In this document: positions 21,662 through 33,724 of the stretch, piece after piece
Numbering within the stretch: the stretch's first letter is position 1
Layout: each line of letters begins with the position of its first letter
Source of the DNA: Stenogyne calaminthoides
Taxonomy: Eukaryota; Streptophyta; Magnoliopsida; Lamiales; Lamiaceae
Length of the DNA: 64,000 bases
Direction: 5' to 3'
Assembly (NCBI GenBank): GCA_037126765.1
Contig: JBBCBC010000017.1
Location: forward strand, 22,249,916 to 22,313,915
Made by a program: the position numbers and the translations under genes
Notes under the pieces: generated by a model
Told to the model about the DNA's origin: nothing
The model's database searches: none
The model's input: only the letters and a program-made list of their open reading frames with translations

Positions 21662-23592
21662 AGTCCGTGACATCTAATGTCACCTACACGAACCTAATCA
21701 TTTCTCCCACTTATACTCAAAGCAGATTGGCAACGGTCTTGACACCCATTCCACTCACATGTCTCTCGAATGTATTCAGAGGCAGATGCTTTGTGAATAG
21801 ATCTGCTAGGCTGTCCTCAGACGCAATCTTTGCCACATCTATATCTCATCTCTTAACGATTTCTTGTATAAGATGTCTTTCCTTTAGTGTGCTTGTTTGA
21901 CTCGTGGACTCTTGGTTCTCTTGAATTTGCAACTGCCCCTAGCAGATATTGCTAGACAAATTCAGAACACCATCCAAGTCCACTAAGAAGATCTAGAGCC
22001 CAATCGGTTCTTTCACTGCTTCACAAGCAGCTACTTACCCGACTTCCATGGTTGAGTCAGTGATGCATTTCTGCTTCACACTCGTCCATTTGATGGCTAC
22101 ACTTCCCAAATGGAAACACACTAACTGAGGCAGATAATTACTGGAATCTAAGTCTGATTGGAAATCCGAGTCCGTGTAGCCGATGGGGATTGGAGTATCT
22201 GACTGATAAATCAACATTCTATCCCGAGTTCTTTTCAGACACTTCAGAATGTTTTAACTGTCGTCCAATGCGCTTTCCCTTGGTTACTTTGATATCTTGC
22301 TACCATGCCTACGGCAAAGCAGATATCCGGTCTCGTAAACAGCATCGCATACATATGGTTTCCGACAGCCGAAGCACAAGGAATGCCTTTCATGTCATCT
22401 ATCTTCTTTTGCGTCGTAGGGGACATTTTCTTGGACAGATGGATTCCAAGTCTGAAAGGTACGAATCCTTTCTTGGAATCTTGTATGCTGAAGCGTTTCA
22501 AGACAGTGTCTATGTATGAAAACTTGCGATAACCCGATCATCATTTTCTTGCGATCTCGAGTGATCTTGATCCCAAGGATGTGTCCGGCTTTCCCTAAGT
22601 CGTTCATATCAAACTGTTTTGAAAGCCATGCCCTTACGTCTGATAACACCTTCACATCATTCCCGATGATCACAATGTCATCTACGTATAGTACTAAGAA
22701 TATCAATGCAGTTCCGACACGCTTTTTATACACACAACTTTCAAACTCGTTTTGATCAAACCCATAAGACTTTATTACATGATCAAAACTTTGGTTCCAA
22801 GCTCTGGATGCCTGTTTGAGTCCGTAAATGGACTTCTTGAGCTTACAAACTTGGTGTTCTTGGCCTGTTTCAATGAAACCTTGGGGTTGTTGTATATAGA
22901 TCTCTTTATCAAGACTTCCGTTAAGAAAAACTGTCTTGACATCCATTTGCCAGATTTCAAAGTCGAAATGCGCAGCAATCGATAAGAGAATACGGATGAA
23001 CTTAAGCATGGCTACGGGCGAAAAAGTTTCCTCATAATCGATCCCTTCTTTCTGAGTATAACCTTTCGCCACTAGTCTTGCTTTAAAGGTTTCAACCTTC
23101 CCGTCCGGTCCTCTTTTCCTCTTATATACCCACTTGCATCTAATGGATTTGACCCCATTAAGTGGATCGACTAGCTCCCACACTCTATCATGAAACATAG
23201 AACCCATTTCGTCTTTCATTGCTGTTTGCCAAGAATCTGCATCCTTATCTTGGAGTGCCTCGTCATATGTCCATGGGTGCGATTCGCCTTTGTTCGGGAA
23301 TCAAGTCCGAGGACTCTCCTATTCCCATGAATCTCTCAAGGTTGTCTAACAACCCTCCCACTACGACGAGGCTCAGGTTGCCAGAAAGCGATCGATTGGT
23401 ATATCATCTAACAATGATTGTTAATCGAGGTTTGCCCTCTAAGCTCATTTAAGGTAATCACACTTCTGGGTTTTCTTTGGTTCATATAGCCTTCTTCCAA
23501 AATCTAAAGTGAGTGCTGATGACCACCTTTTGATCTTCGAGACTATAGAACATACACCCTTTTGTTCCATCGGGATATCCTATAAACAGCCT
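21662..23592 (-). pseudogene. Copia pol remnant B (near-identical second interior)
   Basis: It repeats interior A almost base for base. The RT frame (22395-23219 and upstream), the frameshift after the RT core and the broken RNase H are all the same, as is the integrase stub near 23580. The exception is a cluster of small differences and indels between about 23277 and 23435, which shortens the open frame relative to copy A (reading starts at 23219 instead of 19473 equivalent). Shared defects prove that the copies duplicated after the gene was already broken. Confidence 0.9.
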
Positions 23593-23792
23593 TAATTCTG
23601 ATCGAGATCCGAACGAATCAAATTATAACCACAATTTATATGCATGCATAAATAAACACATTAAAATCCATGACAATTGGATACCTGCAAAACAGATCTA
23701 ACAGTTCTACTATCCAATTTCAAATTTAATGTCCACGAATTAAATTACAATTTAAAAAATTCAGAGCCCGAAACCGTGGCTCTGATACCACT

Positions 23793-25633
23793 TATTGGGG
23801 AATGAGTTGCACAGATCTATTCGGGGTGAATATTTAAATATAAATTTAATTCATTAATTATTACTAGCATGAATTAATCCTATATTAATTCAAATAATAA
23901 TTGCAACAACAAATCATGCATATAAAAAGCCACGTAAAACCTACGCATGTTGAATCTACGGGTTTACATGAACGTACCTCTCGGGATGGCAGTGACTTCG
24001 GTCGGACGGACTAACCAAAAGGACTTCCCAAGTATTCCCTTAGCCCTTGCTCAACTATCCGGTGGAAGGACACTTGTCGAACAATTAACAAAAGGAAAAA
24101 ATAAACTTTGTTGCACCACCTTTGTGGATTTGCTAATTTTTCCAGCAACATGGAATTGTACTTGAGAATGAAACAATCATCCCCTATTTATAGGAGAGAG
24201 TGGTCGAAAATTCTTGTAGAAAATCAATGTGGGAAAAGACTTTTCTTGGTCACCAAGAAATCTTGAATATATCTCCTATATTCTTTTTCCCATAATTAAA
24301 ATATTCCACAAAAAACCCACCTCCTCAATTATGGATAATTTTTGAAAATACTAAGCAAGATTCCAAGATTTGGATCTTCTTGAATTTATGAGATATTCTT
24401 GTATTTCAAGAAATACATATCTTCCATAATATCTTTCAAGAAAATCAAGAAAATCTTTCTTGCCCACTATATTTCCCAAATTTCGAAATTCCTTAATGAA
24501 TAACCAAGTTGGAGATTTCTTGAATTTAATGAGATAATCTTGTATTCCAAGAATACATATCTTCATTCCACAACAAAATTCAAAGAAAATCTTTCTCCCT
24601 CTTTTATCCATAAATTTCGAAAAAATAGAGGAAAAATAAGCAACAATATTTATTTTATTTTAAACACCTTTTTCAGTTATTGGACTATTTGTTGGGCTAC
24701 TCAGGGGGCCTTTAGGAGAATTAAGATTGGACCTTCTAATGGACCTTGAATATCTAATATTGAGCCACAATATAATTCAAGCCCATAAATATTAATTAAT
24801 CCCACTACATAATTAATATTGCACTATCCATCTTAACCCATATTACAGTCAATATGGCTCCCGGTCATTATTTCCCGTGTTTAAGATTATCTAGCCCATT
24901 AATTAATTCAAGCCACTGAAATAGCTTTCCGTTAATTAATATCTTTTGTCCTTGGTCAAGGAACGGTTCAACATTATTATCCATACCGGAAACTAATTCC
25001 ACTTGCAAGATTTGGTATGATAAAGCTTATGAACCTTCCAAGGGGGCAAATCAAACAAGCGTACGTGCACACGATTCTTCGTATTAAATCTTAGCAATCA
25101 CATGTGACTAATAATATTGCCCAAGATAAAAAGTATTGAATCTCTTTGATTCGCTACCCATGATAAGTCAAAGCAATAGTTACCAATCCCACGTTATCCT
25201 ATTTAAGGGACGAAGGTTAAGAAACAACGAACCACTGAGGTCTAATTCTTCCTTGTTCAGTTCTGAAGAATTTATCCTCCTGTAGGTCCTACTCAGTGCA
25301 TCAGTCATGCACTAGTGTAATCTCTTGGTCAAGACAAACCAATCTGAGCCTTACACCTCAACCTTTCGCGATGGGTTGTTCATTTCCATCTAGGTCGTGA
25401 ATGGCGTACTTTTAGTTACAAGGGACTGTTAATTTAATCTTCTGTGATCTGGTATCACTAAATTAACTACAATGTAACAAGTACGAATTATTGAACAGTT
25501 ATGCAGTAAATATATGCAACATTCAATCATATTTAAAGCATCAGTGATAAACAATTTATTTCAGTAAATAAGTCTAGAAATTCAGTTTCGATTATACAAA
25601 GTAAAAAGCATACTTTTCAGTATAATCCCAACA
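23793..25633 (-). mobile_element. LTR C of the copia array (5' LTR side, outer right)
   Basis: 1841 bp with primer site 23779-23790 on its left and the array's right target duplication (ATATT) on its right. TATA on the minus strand at 24185-24192. It is almost identical to LTR B. Confidence 0.9.
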
Positions 25634-25725
25634 ATATTCGGAGCACGTCACATCAAATCCTACAAACCTACCAAATATAGCCCGAAATTCAAATTGCTCT
25701 CCAACGGCTATTTGATTTCGTGGTC

Positions 25726-25732
25726 TATAAAA
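25726..25732 (+). promoter_or_regulatory. TATA box in the Sirevirus-like 5' LTR
   Basis: TCTATAAAATGGGATTGC is conserved in the 3' LTR (TATAAAA at 39538-39544). In element 2 (minus strand) the corresponding site is TATATAA-like, near 40758 and 54474. Position in the middle of the LTR, upstream of the likely R region, fits the genomic RNA promoter. Confidence 0.6.
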
Positions 25733-26573
25733 TGGGATTGCTCTTCAAAATAGAAAAAAAAAAAACTGGATCGAGCAGACTGAAAAAGAAGCAAAAACTA
25801 TAGCAGAATTTCCGCTCGAAGAACACCGAATTTGAATATTATTCTTAAGTGTTCATCCCATTGTTCTTAGCATAGAAATCTCATCCTCTAGCATTTGGCT
25901 ACATAAACACTAGGATAGATTTCCAGTTGGAACCACAACAAATCTTTACCCAGAGTCAAAGTTAGGTTAAGTTTGTTTTAGCAAGATTTCAGACTAGGGA
26001 TTCTAGTTCTGATTTCTAGGATCGGTTGAGTGTGAACTCGATAAACATCTGTTGGGTGTTGGACTAACACATTAAACTAAGTCCAGTCGGTTAAATTGGT
26101 TTAGTTGGTGCCCCTTGTGTTAAGGGAAGAGTGGACGTAGGACCGATTGTCTGAACCACTATAAAAATCTTGTGTGCATTTACTTGCTCTTTATTGCTTT
26201 ACACTATTACACACAACTAAGCTTTAAATTACATACATATTCTGAGTTAATATCAGTCTGCACCAAGCAACCGATCTGATCAGGTTGACATCTTAGTCAG
26301 CCTATTGAAAACTGACTTGAGAATCTGATTTGATAAAACTGGTCTTTCACACGGGTACAAACTAGCTTCCGCACTATCAGATAAACTGGCAGATATCAAA
26401 CTGATCTGCCCTCAGGCACTCAGTAAGATTGAACATCAGTCCAAACTGATTCACTCGCACTCTGATCAGGCAAACTGCAATCACACCTGATCTGCACGAA
26501 AAAGTTTTCAGAAGACTATTCACCCATCCCCTCTAGACTTCTGCCCTCACAAAACCCGTTCGGGACCTACAAG

Positions 26574-26585
26574 TGGTATCAGAGC
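26574..26585 (+). other. Primer binding site of element 1
   Basis: TGGTATCAGAGC, the initiator Met-tRNA primer site, lies two bases after the LTR end GACCTACA. Confidence 0.9.
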
Positions 26586-26706
26586 AGTGGTTCTACAGAC
26601 CACTGGCTTTGAGTATCATCGGTTCTTGAGGTAGAATCTTTGTGGTCACTTGAACAGATCTTGAAAAACCGTTTTCAAAACTCATTCATTTTCAAAATCA
26701 CTCGGC

Positions 26707-29303
26707 ATGGATAATACCTCTGGTATGTATCATGATTTGCCTAAATTTTCAATTGATGAGTATGCAGATTGAACAATATACATGTGCAACCATCTAGGGT
26801 CAATAAGCGGCAGAATGATGGAAGTCATTGAATGAGGACCCATCATCATCTATTACGACAACCCAGCTGTTGGAGGTGATCCAGATTTTGCAGTTGGAAG
26901 CCTTGTCCGGAAGAGCCCTGCCTGATGGATGCAGAAGAAAGAAAGTTGTATACACTGGATACAATAACCAGGCATATAATCATGAAGACCAAGGATAAGG
27001 TCACCAAAGAAAAGATAAAGTATCTCAAGACAGCTAAACAGATGTGGGATACGCTTGCTGAGATGTGTGAAGGAAATGATCAGATCAAAGACAGCAGACT
27101 GCAAGCGGAACTGGTGAAGTTCGAGAAGCTCAAGATGTTGCCAAATGAAACCATCAATGAGCTCGATGGGAGAATCACCATGTCTGTAAACAAGCTACGA
27201 GAACTTGGACGAGAGATGTCAGACAAAGACATAAATTACAAGATCTTGAGATCTCTCACCAAGAAATAGGACATGAAAGTCACGGTAATCAAGGACTGCC
27301 AAGACATTGCCAAGATGAAGCCAAGTAGCCTATTCCTAAGTCTTAAAGCCCATGAGTTCGATCTGATCAAAAGAGGGCAAGAAGAAGAAGACGAGTCGCC
27401 TGCTGAAGCCATAACCTCCACATCAAAATCAGTTACATTCAAAGCAACCAGCAGCATATCAAATGCCATTGAACCTGTTGGAAACATAATAAGCCAAGCT
27501 GAACAGATCGCTTTACTTACCAGGAAACATGAAAGATCTAACATTCAACTTGGTAAGTATCGCAGATTCTATAGTGACTATCAAGACAGTAGAGGAAGAA
27601 ACAGGAGGCCAGCTGACAGATCCCCAGAAAGGACTAGATCAGATGACCGAAGGGATCACAGAGAAGATAAGAAAAGAGATGATCGGTCAGATGGGAGAAG
27701 AGACAACAGATCTGACAGAAGGAGTTCAGATTACAATCAGAAAGGAAAGTCACCTGACAGATCCTACAGACGAAGTGACTCACCTGGCAGAAGAAGTTCC
27801 GTGGATCGTGGATCATGCTTCAACTGTGAGAAACCAGGTCACTACAGCGCCGACTGTCCAGACCTGACTCCAAGAGAAAGAGAAGAGAAGCGGAACAGAA
27901 GAGAGCAATGCTACAGAGACAGAAAAGCCATGGTTGCTGACACATCAGGAATTGATGATTCCTATCTGCCTTCTGAGGATTCTGGTTACTCTTCAGTAGA
28001 GGATTTCTGCCTGATAAGCAATGCTGATGATTTCTTCGATCATGAAGATCTGATATTCTCTTTAGATGATGAAATCTGTCTGATGGCCAAGGAGGAAGAC
28101 CAATCTGAGGTAACCTCCAAACCTTCTGCTTTTTCAATTTCCACATCAGCTATAATTAGCACACCTGCTGGAGAGATTGACTTGCAGCTCTACTCTGAGC
28201 AATTGCTTGATGAACTCTCTAACGCAGTAGACACTCATGCAATAGTGGAAGCTGAAAACGATAAGCTAAGGATAAAAAATACTCAGCTTGTTAGAGAAAA
28301 CGCTGTCAGTAAAGCAGCTGAACTGAAATCAGCTGAAGCTGCTCAGAAGGTAACTGAAGAGCTGAAAGTTCTGAAGGTTAAATCTTCTGATCAGGAGAAG
28401 CAGATTAAAGAACAGCTAGCAATTAACAAACAACAAGCTGATGATTTAAAAATCCTATAAGCTAAGTTTGATGAGCTCTTCCGACTACATGAGAGTCTAA
28501 AATCTACTGAGGATAGTTTGCACAAGAAAATAGAGGTTTTCACGAAATCATCAAAAACCGTTCAGGATATGAACACCTATTTTCGAACGCCGACTAACAA
28601 GAAGGGAATTGGGTATGAAAACCCTTCTACATCCTCAAAAGCCCCGTTTGGTTCACTCCAAAAGGGTGTAATCAAATGAGTCTCTGATAAAGATACACAA
28701 AAAGTAAAAGATGTATCTGATAAGGGAAAGAGACCTGCTGAGCATGTAAGGCAAGTGCCTAATCAGAAAGGGAATAGAAATGGACCCCAACTGATTAAGC
28801 ATCAGCCGAGGAATCAACAGAAGAACCCAGTTCTTCTGAAAAAACCTCAACCTGATCAGCAGATTAGGTATCAGAAGAGACAACCTGTCAAAAGGGAAGT
28901 CTAATCTGAGACCCAATCAGGGCCAACTGCCTAACAAGCAAGCTAAAGGTAAACTGCAAAGACCATCTATGCCAAAAAGATATGAATCTTTTAATGGTAG
29001 CAGTCGTACCTACCCTTATAACCAGAGACCTAGGGCTACTGCACCTGAGCCCCACTGGGTTAAAAGAGGACAAAATGTAAAGAAAAATCCCAAGTCTTTT
29101 GATTCACTCAAGGCTCACACGAATAATCATACCAATCAGAACGCATATAAAGAGACGTATGATTATGTTGATGTTTATGAGAGACAAATCAGGCCTTCTG
29201 ATCTATCTGATTACAATAGAAGTGCCTTGTTTGTATGGATCCCTAAAACCAGCTCTAACCCCTCAGGACCCAATTCTAAAGGGGTACCTAAAACCTGATT
29301 TGA
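26707..29303 (+). pseudogene. Gag of Sirevirus-like element 1 (broken)
   Basis: ATG at 26707 (MDNTSGMYHDLPKFS). It is followed by a copia gag core (IKYLKTAKQMWDTLAEMCEG, LQAELVKFEKLKMLPNETI, SVNKLRELGREMSDKDI) and an Arg/Asp/Ser-rich stretch (about 27590-27800). A zinc knuckle CFNCEKPGHYSADC (about 27820-27862) comes next, then an acidic segment and a coiled-coil-like Lys/Glu/Gln-rich segment (to 28460). A basic, Gln/Asn-rich tail reaches the protease. Breaks: TGA near 26770 and 26832, frameshift near 26925, TAG 27267-27269 (expected Trp), TAA 28458-28460, TGA near 28679 and a frameshift near 28900. The very long gag with C-terminal coiled coil is a Sirevirus trait. The minus-strand copy in element 2 lies at 50862-53431. 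Confidence 0.9.
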
Positions 29304-32300
29304 TTGCAGGTTCGCGTGGGTTTGGCCAATAAAGGAGGTGTACAAGCAACTATCTGGTACATCGATAGTGGATGCTCAAGGCACATGACTGAAAGCAAAC
29401 ATCTCCTTAGCTCTTACAAAGAACAAGAAGGCCCACGTGTACTCTTTGGTGATGATAACTTTGGTTTTACCAAAGGATTCAAAACCTTAGAGAATGATGA
29501 TGTACAAGTTACTGGAGTCTCGTATGTAGAAGGTTTAAAGCATAACCTGCTATCAGTATCTCAATTCTGCGACAACGAATCGAGCTACTCAACAAATCTT
29601 GCTAACTGGTTCAAGGAAAGGCACGATCTACACAGCAGATTGGAACAGTTGTCCAAGAAATGCATGCCTAATTGTTAAGAGTTCCAAAAGTAGCAGTTGG
29701 CTCTGGCACAAAAGAATGAGTCATCTGAACTTTAAGACTCTTAACAAGATAGCTAGGATGTCTTTGGTTGAGGGACTTCTGAATGAGGTATTCTCAAAGG
29801 ATCAGACATGTGTCGCATGTCAGAAGGGAAAACAAGTTAAAGCCTCATTCAAGGGAATACCTGGACCAGCATCTAGTAGAGTATTGCAACTGCTCCATAT
29901 GGACTTATTTGGACCAGTTACACCAGTCAATCTCAGCGGGCGCAAATATACTCTGGGAATCATGGATGATTATTCCAAGTTTACCTGGGTTGTATTCTTA
30001 TATAAGAAGAATGAGACAACTACAAAGATACCTGAGCTGCTCAAGAAACTACAAAACGAAAAGGGTGTCAGCATAGTGAAAATCAGATCAGATAGAGGTA
30101 CATAATTTCTGAACTATTTTATTACTGATTTTTGCACTGAGTTTGGTATACAACATGAGACGTCAGCTGCAAGAACGCCACAACAAAATGGAGTAGCAGA
30201 ACGGAGAAACAGAACTCTCAAGGAAGTTCGCCAAGACTATGTTATTTGAACATGCGACACCAAGCCGTTTTCAAGCGTAAGCCATCAATTCTACATGCCA
30301 CACTCGTAAGTAGATGTTCTCGACAAAGGCTCACTACAAAACACCTTTATGTCTTGTGGAAGGCGAAAACCTCGTATTTTTACTTCCATATTTTTTGGGT
30401 GCAAGTGTTTCATACACAACAATGGGAAAAGTCAGTTGAAGACTTTTGAGGCCAAGTCAGATGAGGGTATATTCTTAGGATATTCCTCATCCAGCAAGGC
30501 TTTCAGGGTTTACAATAGGCAAACCCTAGTTGTGGAAGAAACACCCCATGTGGTCTTTGATGAGACATCCTCTGAACAAGAGAAAGTCGCCTCTCAGAAC
30601 AAGCAAAGATGCAGATCAACCGGGTACCGACACGCCAAAAAAATGGATCGCCTAAGTATCAAGGAGAAAGAATCAACACGTAATAAAGGTGTATCCCAGA
30701 ACTTGATCTTTGGCGATTCACTAGGTCAATCGGACCCTAAGGTACGCACAACCGTCGGTGAAGAAAGTTTCGTACAACCGAGATAAAGATCAACCGAACC
30801 ATCCGGTTTGGGGGGAACTCTCAGAGTTCCTACGAACGGACATCAAAGACAAGATGAGTCCAACATCACCGAGACATGTTCTTATCAAGTGGATCATAAT
30901 TCAAGACCACTCCCAATCACTAGTAATGAACTACTATCGAAGTGGATGATGTTCTCCAAACAGATGCAAATCAGAAAAGAAGGACACGGATAACCGGTCA
31001 TCCAACCGATCGATTATCGGAGACCCATCCGACAGAGAGTCAAAACTAGACATCGATTGGTGAAAGTGCAAGTATTATTGTTATCTCGTCTTTGAAGGAA
31101 CCAACTAAAGTAGAGGAAGTTTCTACAAAGACGCAGTTTTCGAGCTATGCAAGAAGAATCGAACAGATTTTGAGTGGAATCAAGTTTGAAACGGTGGATG
31201 TAGACTAACTCATCAAGACGTGATTGGCACGTAGTGGGTATTCAAGAACAAGAGAGATGAGAATAATTTCATAACCAGAAATAAGGTAAGACTTGTTGCT
31301 AAGGGGTATTCACAATCAGAAGGAATTGATTATGATGAGACCTTTGCACGATCGCCTTCCTTTAGAAGCCATTAAATTTTTTCGCGCATCTTCGCCTACA
31401 GAGGGTTCATTGTGTATCGATGGATGTAAAGAGTGCATTCCTAAACGGGGTACTAGCAGAGGAAGTTTATGTTGAACAACCTCCAGGCTTTGAAAAAGGC
31501 GACCAAGTGTACCGTTTAAGAAAAGCTCTTTATGGCCTAAAACAAGCTCCTCGAGCTTGGTATGATACACTCTCTTAGTTCTTGATAGACAGCGGTTTCA
31601 CTAAAGGAATAGTGGGATGTAACCTTATTGAATAGAAGATGGAGAAGATATTCTGGTGGTTCAGATTTACGTGGACGACATCATCTTCGGATCTCCCAAC
31701 AAGAAGCTATGTGAGAAGTTTAGCAAGTTGATGCAAGGGAAGTTCGAGATGTCCATGATGGGTCAGATGAATTACTTTCTGGGTCTACAGGTCAAGCAAA
31801 AGTCTGAAGGATATTCATCTCGCCGGTAAGTACACTAGGAATTTATTGGCTAAGTTTGGAGTTCAAAACTGTAAGGAAGCCAGAATTTCCATGACGACTT
31901 GATTCAAGATGGATCCAGATGAGGACGGTCAGAAAACTAATTAGAAAGAATATAGGGCTCTTATTGGATCGTTACTATACCTGACTGCCAGCAGACAGAT
32001 ATCACTTTTGCAGTAGGTGTATGTGCCAGATTTCAAGCAAATCCAATGCAAAGCCACCTAGAAGCAGCTAAGCGGATTCTTAAGTATCTGAAGGGGACAG
32101 TAAACCTTGGTTTATTTTACCCATCAGATGATAATCTACAGAGGTTGCAGAATCGACATGAAGTCAACCTCAGGTACATGTCAGTTTCTGGGTAATAAAC
32201 TGATCTCTTGGTTTTCGAAGAAGCAGACGTCAGTTGCGACATCTACTACTGAAGCAGAATATATGGCTGCAGGAAGCTGTTGTTCCCAACTGCTCTGGCT

Positions 32301-32604
32301 AAGTCATCAGCTGAGGGATTACAACATCGTAGCTAAGAACGTACCTATATTCAGTGACAGTAATAGTGCTATTGCAATCACTCAGAATCCCGTTCTACAT
32401 ACAAGATGCAAGCATGTGGATGTCAGACACCATTTTATCAGAGATCATTTTGAAAAGAAGAATATCAGAATGGAAAAGATCCATACTGATAAGCAGAAAG
32501 CTGATATTTTAACTAAGCCGCTAGCTGAGATCAGATTCAGAGAATTATGCAATGAGCTAGGGCTTCTGGATCTCGGAGAAAGTGCACCAGAACCAGTTGG
32601 TTAA
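29304..32604 (+). pseudogene. Pol of element 1: protease, integrase, RT, RNase H (broken)
   Basis: Protease with WYIDSGCSRHM (Asp codon at 29364). Pre-integrase zinc motif with LWHKRMSHLN and CVACQKGK (about 29700-29835). Integrase with MDLFGPV, IRSDRG and GVAERRNRT as the D, D, E motifs (about 29900-30215; TAA replaces the Glu after DRGT at 30103-30105). RT with LRKALYGLKQAPRAWYD (about 31515) and VQIYVDDIIFGSPN (about 31660-31703). RNase H from about 32107 with STSGTCQFLGNKLISW, TTEAEYMA and the HVDVRHHFIRDH stretch, ending at 32604. Frameshift near 29590. The stretch 30240-31250 is heavily scrambled relative to a normal integrase C-terminus, partly through CAG/CTG-type changes. Not functional. 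Confidence 0.9.
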
Positions 32605-32936
32605 AAGACTAACCAGGTTAAGGGGAATCAGTTGAGTTAGGAATCTCAACTGATCAGACGATCAGACAAGGAGCCGATCTGAAGATCAGACAAGGAGCCG
32701 ATCTGAAGATCAGATAAGGAGCCGATCTGAAGATCAGACAAGGAGCCGATCAAAAAATCAGACAAGGAGCCGATCTGAAGATCAGACAAGGAACTGATCA
32801 GTTTAAGATATATCAGATTAAGGGGGAACTGATCAGATTAGAAGGTTATACTTTATTAGTCGATTAAGCTACGGACAACAAGCAAGTTGTATAAGTTTAA
32901 GGCTACAAATCGCATAAGTCAGTAGAGGCAACACAA
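32605..32936 (+). repeat. Non-coding tail of pol with 24-bp tandem repeats
   Basis: After the pol stop, units of the form GATCAGACAAGGAGCCGATC plus TGAA repeat about six times between 32655 and 32815. The corresponding stretch of element 2 (minus strand, about 47290-47450) keeps about four diverged units. Otherwise no gene is visible. The convergent end of the antisense gene is inferred to lie just to the right (about 32940). Confidence 0.75.
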
Positions 32937-33281
32937 CAATGAAATAATAGAACTTTTCATTGATAAGGACCCGGAGGTCAGATTTACATTACAAGCTACA
33001 AGTACAAGAAGACCCGGAGGTCAGTACATAAACCATAAACCCTAAGCCTAACCCTAGGTAGGGAAGGGGAGAGAGTCTTTAAAGATTTTAGAGCTTGATG
33101 CTCTCATTATCCCCCGACCCTAAAAGGGGCGTGAGAGGCTTTAAGATAATCCTGAGCCACCCTCAGAGCTTCGGAGTGAGGAGCGAGAGCGGCCTTGAAG
33201 GATGTCTAAGCCAGGAGCCCCTAGACCTAAAATCAATGGGCTCTCCAGCTGTTAAATGGGACACAAGTGCCAAAGGTTTGG

Positions 33282-33644
33282 TCAAAAGGACCATAGGCCA
33301 CTAGTGTCGCATGGAAAAATTGAATTTGATATACGAAGATAAGCTATTGTCTGATCAAGATCGTATACCAAACCCATGTTTTGTTTCAGACTGAGTCTGT
33401 TGATGCTAATTCCGTCATCTCGATAGGCACACAAGGTGCATACGGTTAGGAGAAGTGCCTTCTCATTTGCTATAGCAGATCCGCCGCCTCGGTGGTAAAG
33501 AAGCTTTGCATTGATCGTATGTGTAATCTTCGATGACGACGAAAGTAGTGTGAAGGAACACACGGGGTTGATTTTAGAATCTGAAATCATTGGAGAAGGG
33601 TTAAAGGCTTTTGCCGGAAGTTTCACCGGAAATAAGGGATTCAT
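33282..33644 (-). CDS. Antisense ORF of element 1 (unknown protein, conserved in element 2)
   Basis: This minus-strand ORF, opposite to gag and pol, starts MNPLFPVKLPAKAF (ATG 33642-33644) and runs 120 codons without interruption. Element 2 carries the same gene (46463-46855), with about four fifths of residues identical by eye over the first 115. The sequence has SSSSK, YHRGGGSA, EKALLLTVCTLCAYRDD and LSLKQNMGLVYDLD. I see no signal peptide, membrane helix or known domain. A TATA box lies about 75 bp upstream (33716-33724) and a short out-of-frame ATG precedes the start. Downstream, the conserved TTATCAATGAAAA (minus strand, about 32950-32965) may mark a poly(A) region. Many differences between the copies change amino acids, so selection is not demonstrated. 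It could be a captured host fragment. Confidence 0.55.
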   Translation of the reverse strand: MNPLFPVKLPAKAFNPSPMISDSKINPVCSFTLLSSSSKITHTINAKLLYHRGGGSAIANEKALLLTVCTLCAYRDDGISINRLSLKQNMGLVYDLDQTIAYLRISNSIFPCDTSGLWSF

Positions 33645-33715
33645 CGGAAAACATGGAGTATAAGCTAAAGAAGATGAATGGTTTATGTTGTGTTGTTTGC
33701 CTAACACCCCAGGCC

Positions 33716-33724
33716 AATTTATAG
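33716..33724 (-). promoter_or_regulatory. TATA box of the antisense gene, element 1
   Basis: The minus strand reads CTATAAATTGG, followed by an ACAACACAACATAAACC leader typical of plant 5' untranslated regions, then the start codon about 75 bp away. The same arrangement is at 46382-46388 on the plus strand of element 2. Confidence 0.55.

Larger units (their letters stand above)
15734..25638 (-). mobile_element. Tandem copia array LTR-interior-LTR-interior-LTR with one target duplication
   Basis: Three LTRs (15739-17584, 19766-21606, 23793-25633) and two near-identical 2.2-kb interiors form one unit. It is flanked by ATATT at 15734-15738 and 25634-25638. The empty target is visible in the 3' LTR of element 1 near 39448 (CCGATATTCGG). 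The array therefore behaves as one insertion, later expanded by unequal recombination between copies, or inserted as a tandem. Both interiors carry the same large deletion (gag, protease and most of integrase missing), so the deletion came before the duplication. The element depends on a helper for mobility. Confidence 0.9.
14993..26571 (+). mobile_element. 5' LTR of element 1, interrupted by the copia array
   Basis: LTR segments 14993-15738 and 25639-26571 join across the inserted array to match the uninterrupted stretch 38710-39845 of the 3' LTR. The LTR starts TGTTGGGAAATT and ends GACCTACA, followed after two bases by the primer site. The left segment contains 18-bp repeats. The right segment carries the TATA box. 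Many CAG/CTG sites in 15060-15560 differ from the 3' LTR in a systematic way (see findings). Confidence 0.9.

Noticed and set aside
32655..32815. Regularly spaced 24-bp repeats resembling a CRISPR array
   Set aside because: The units are directly tandem without unique spacers, inside a plant retrotransposon.
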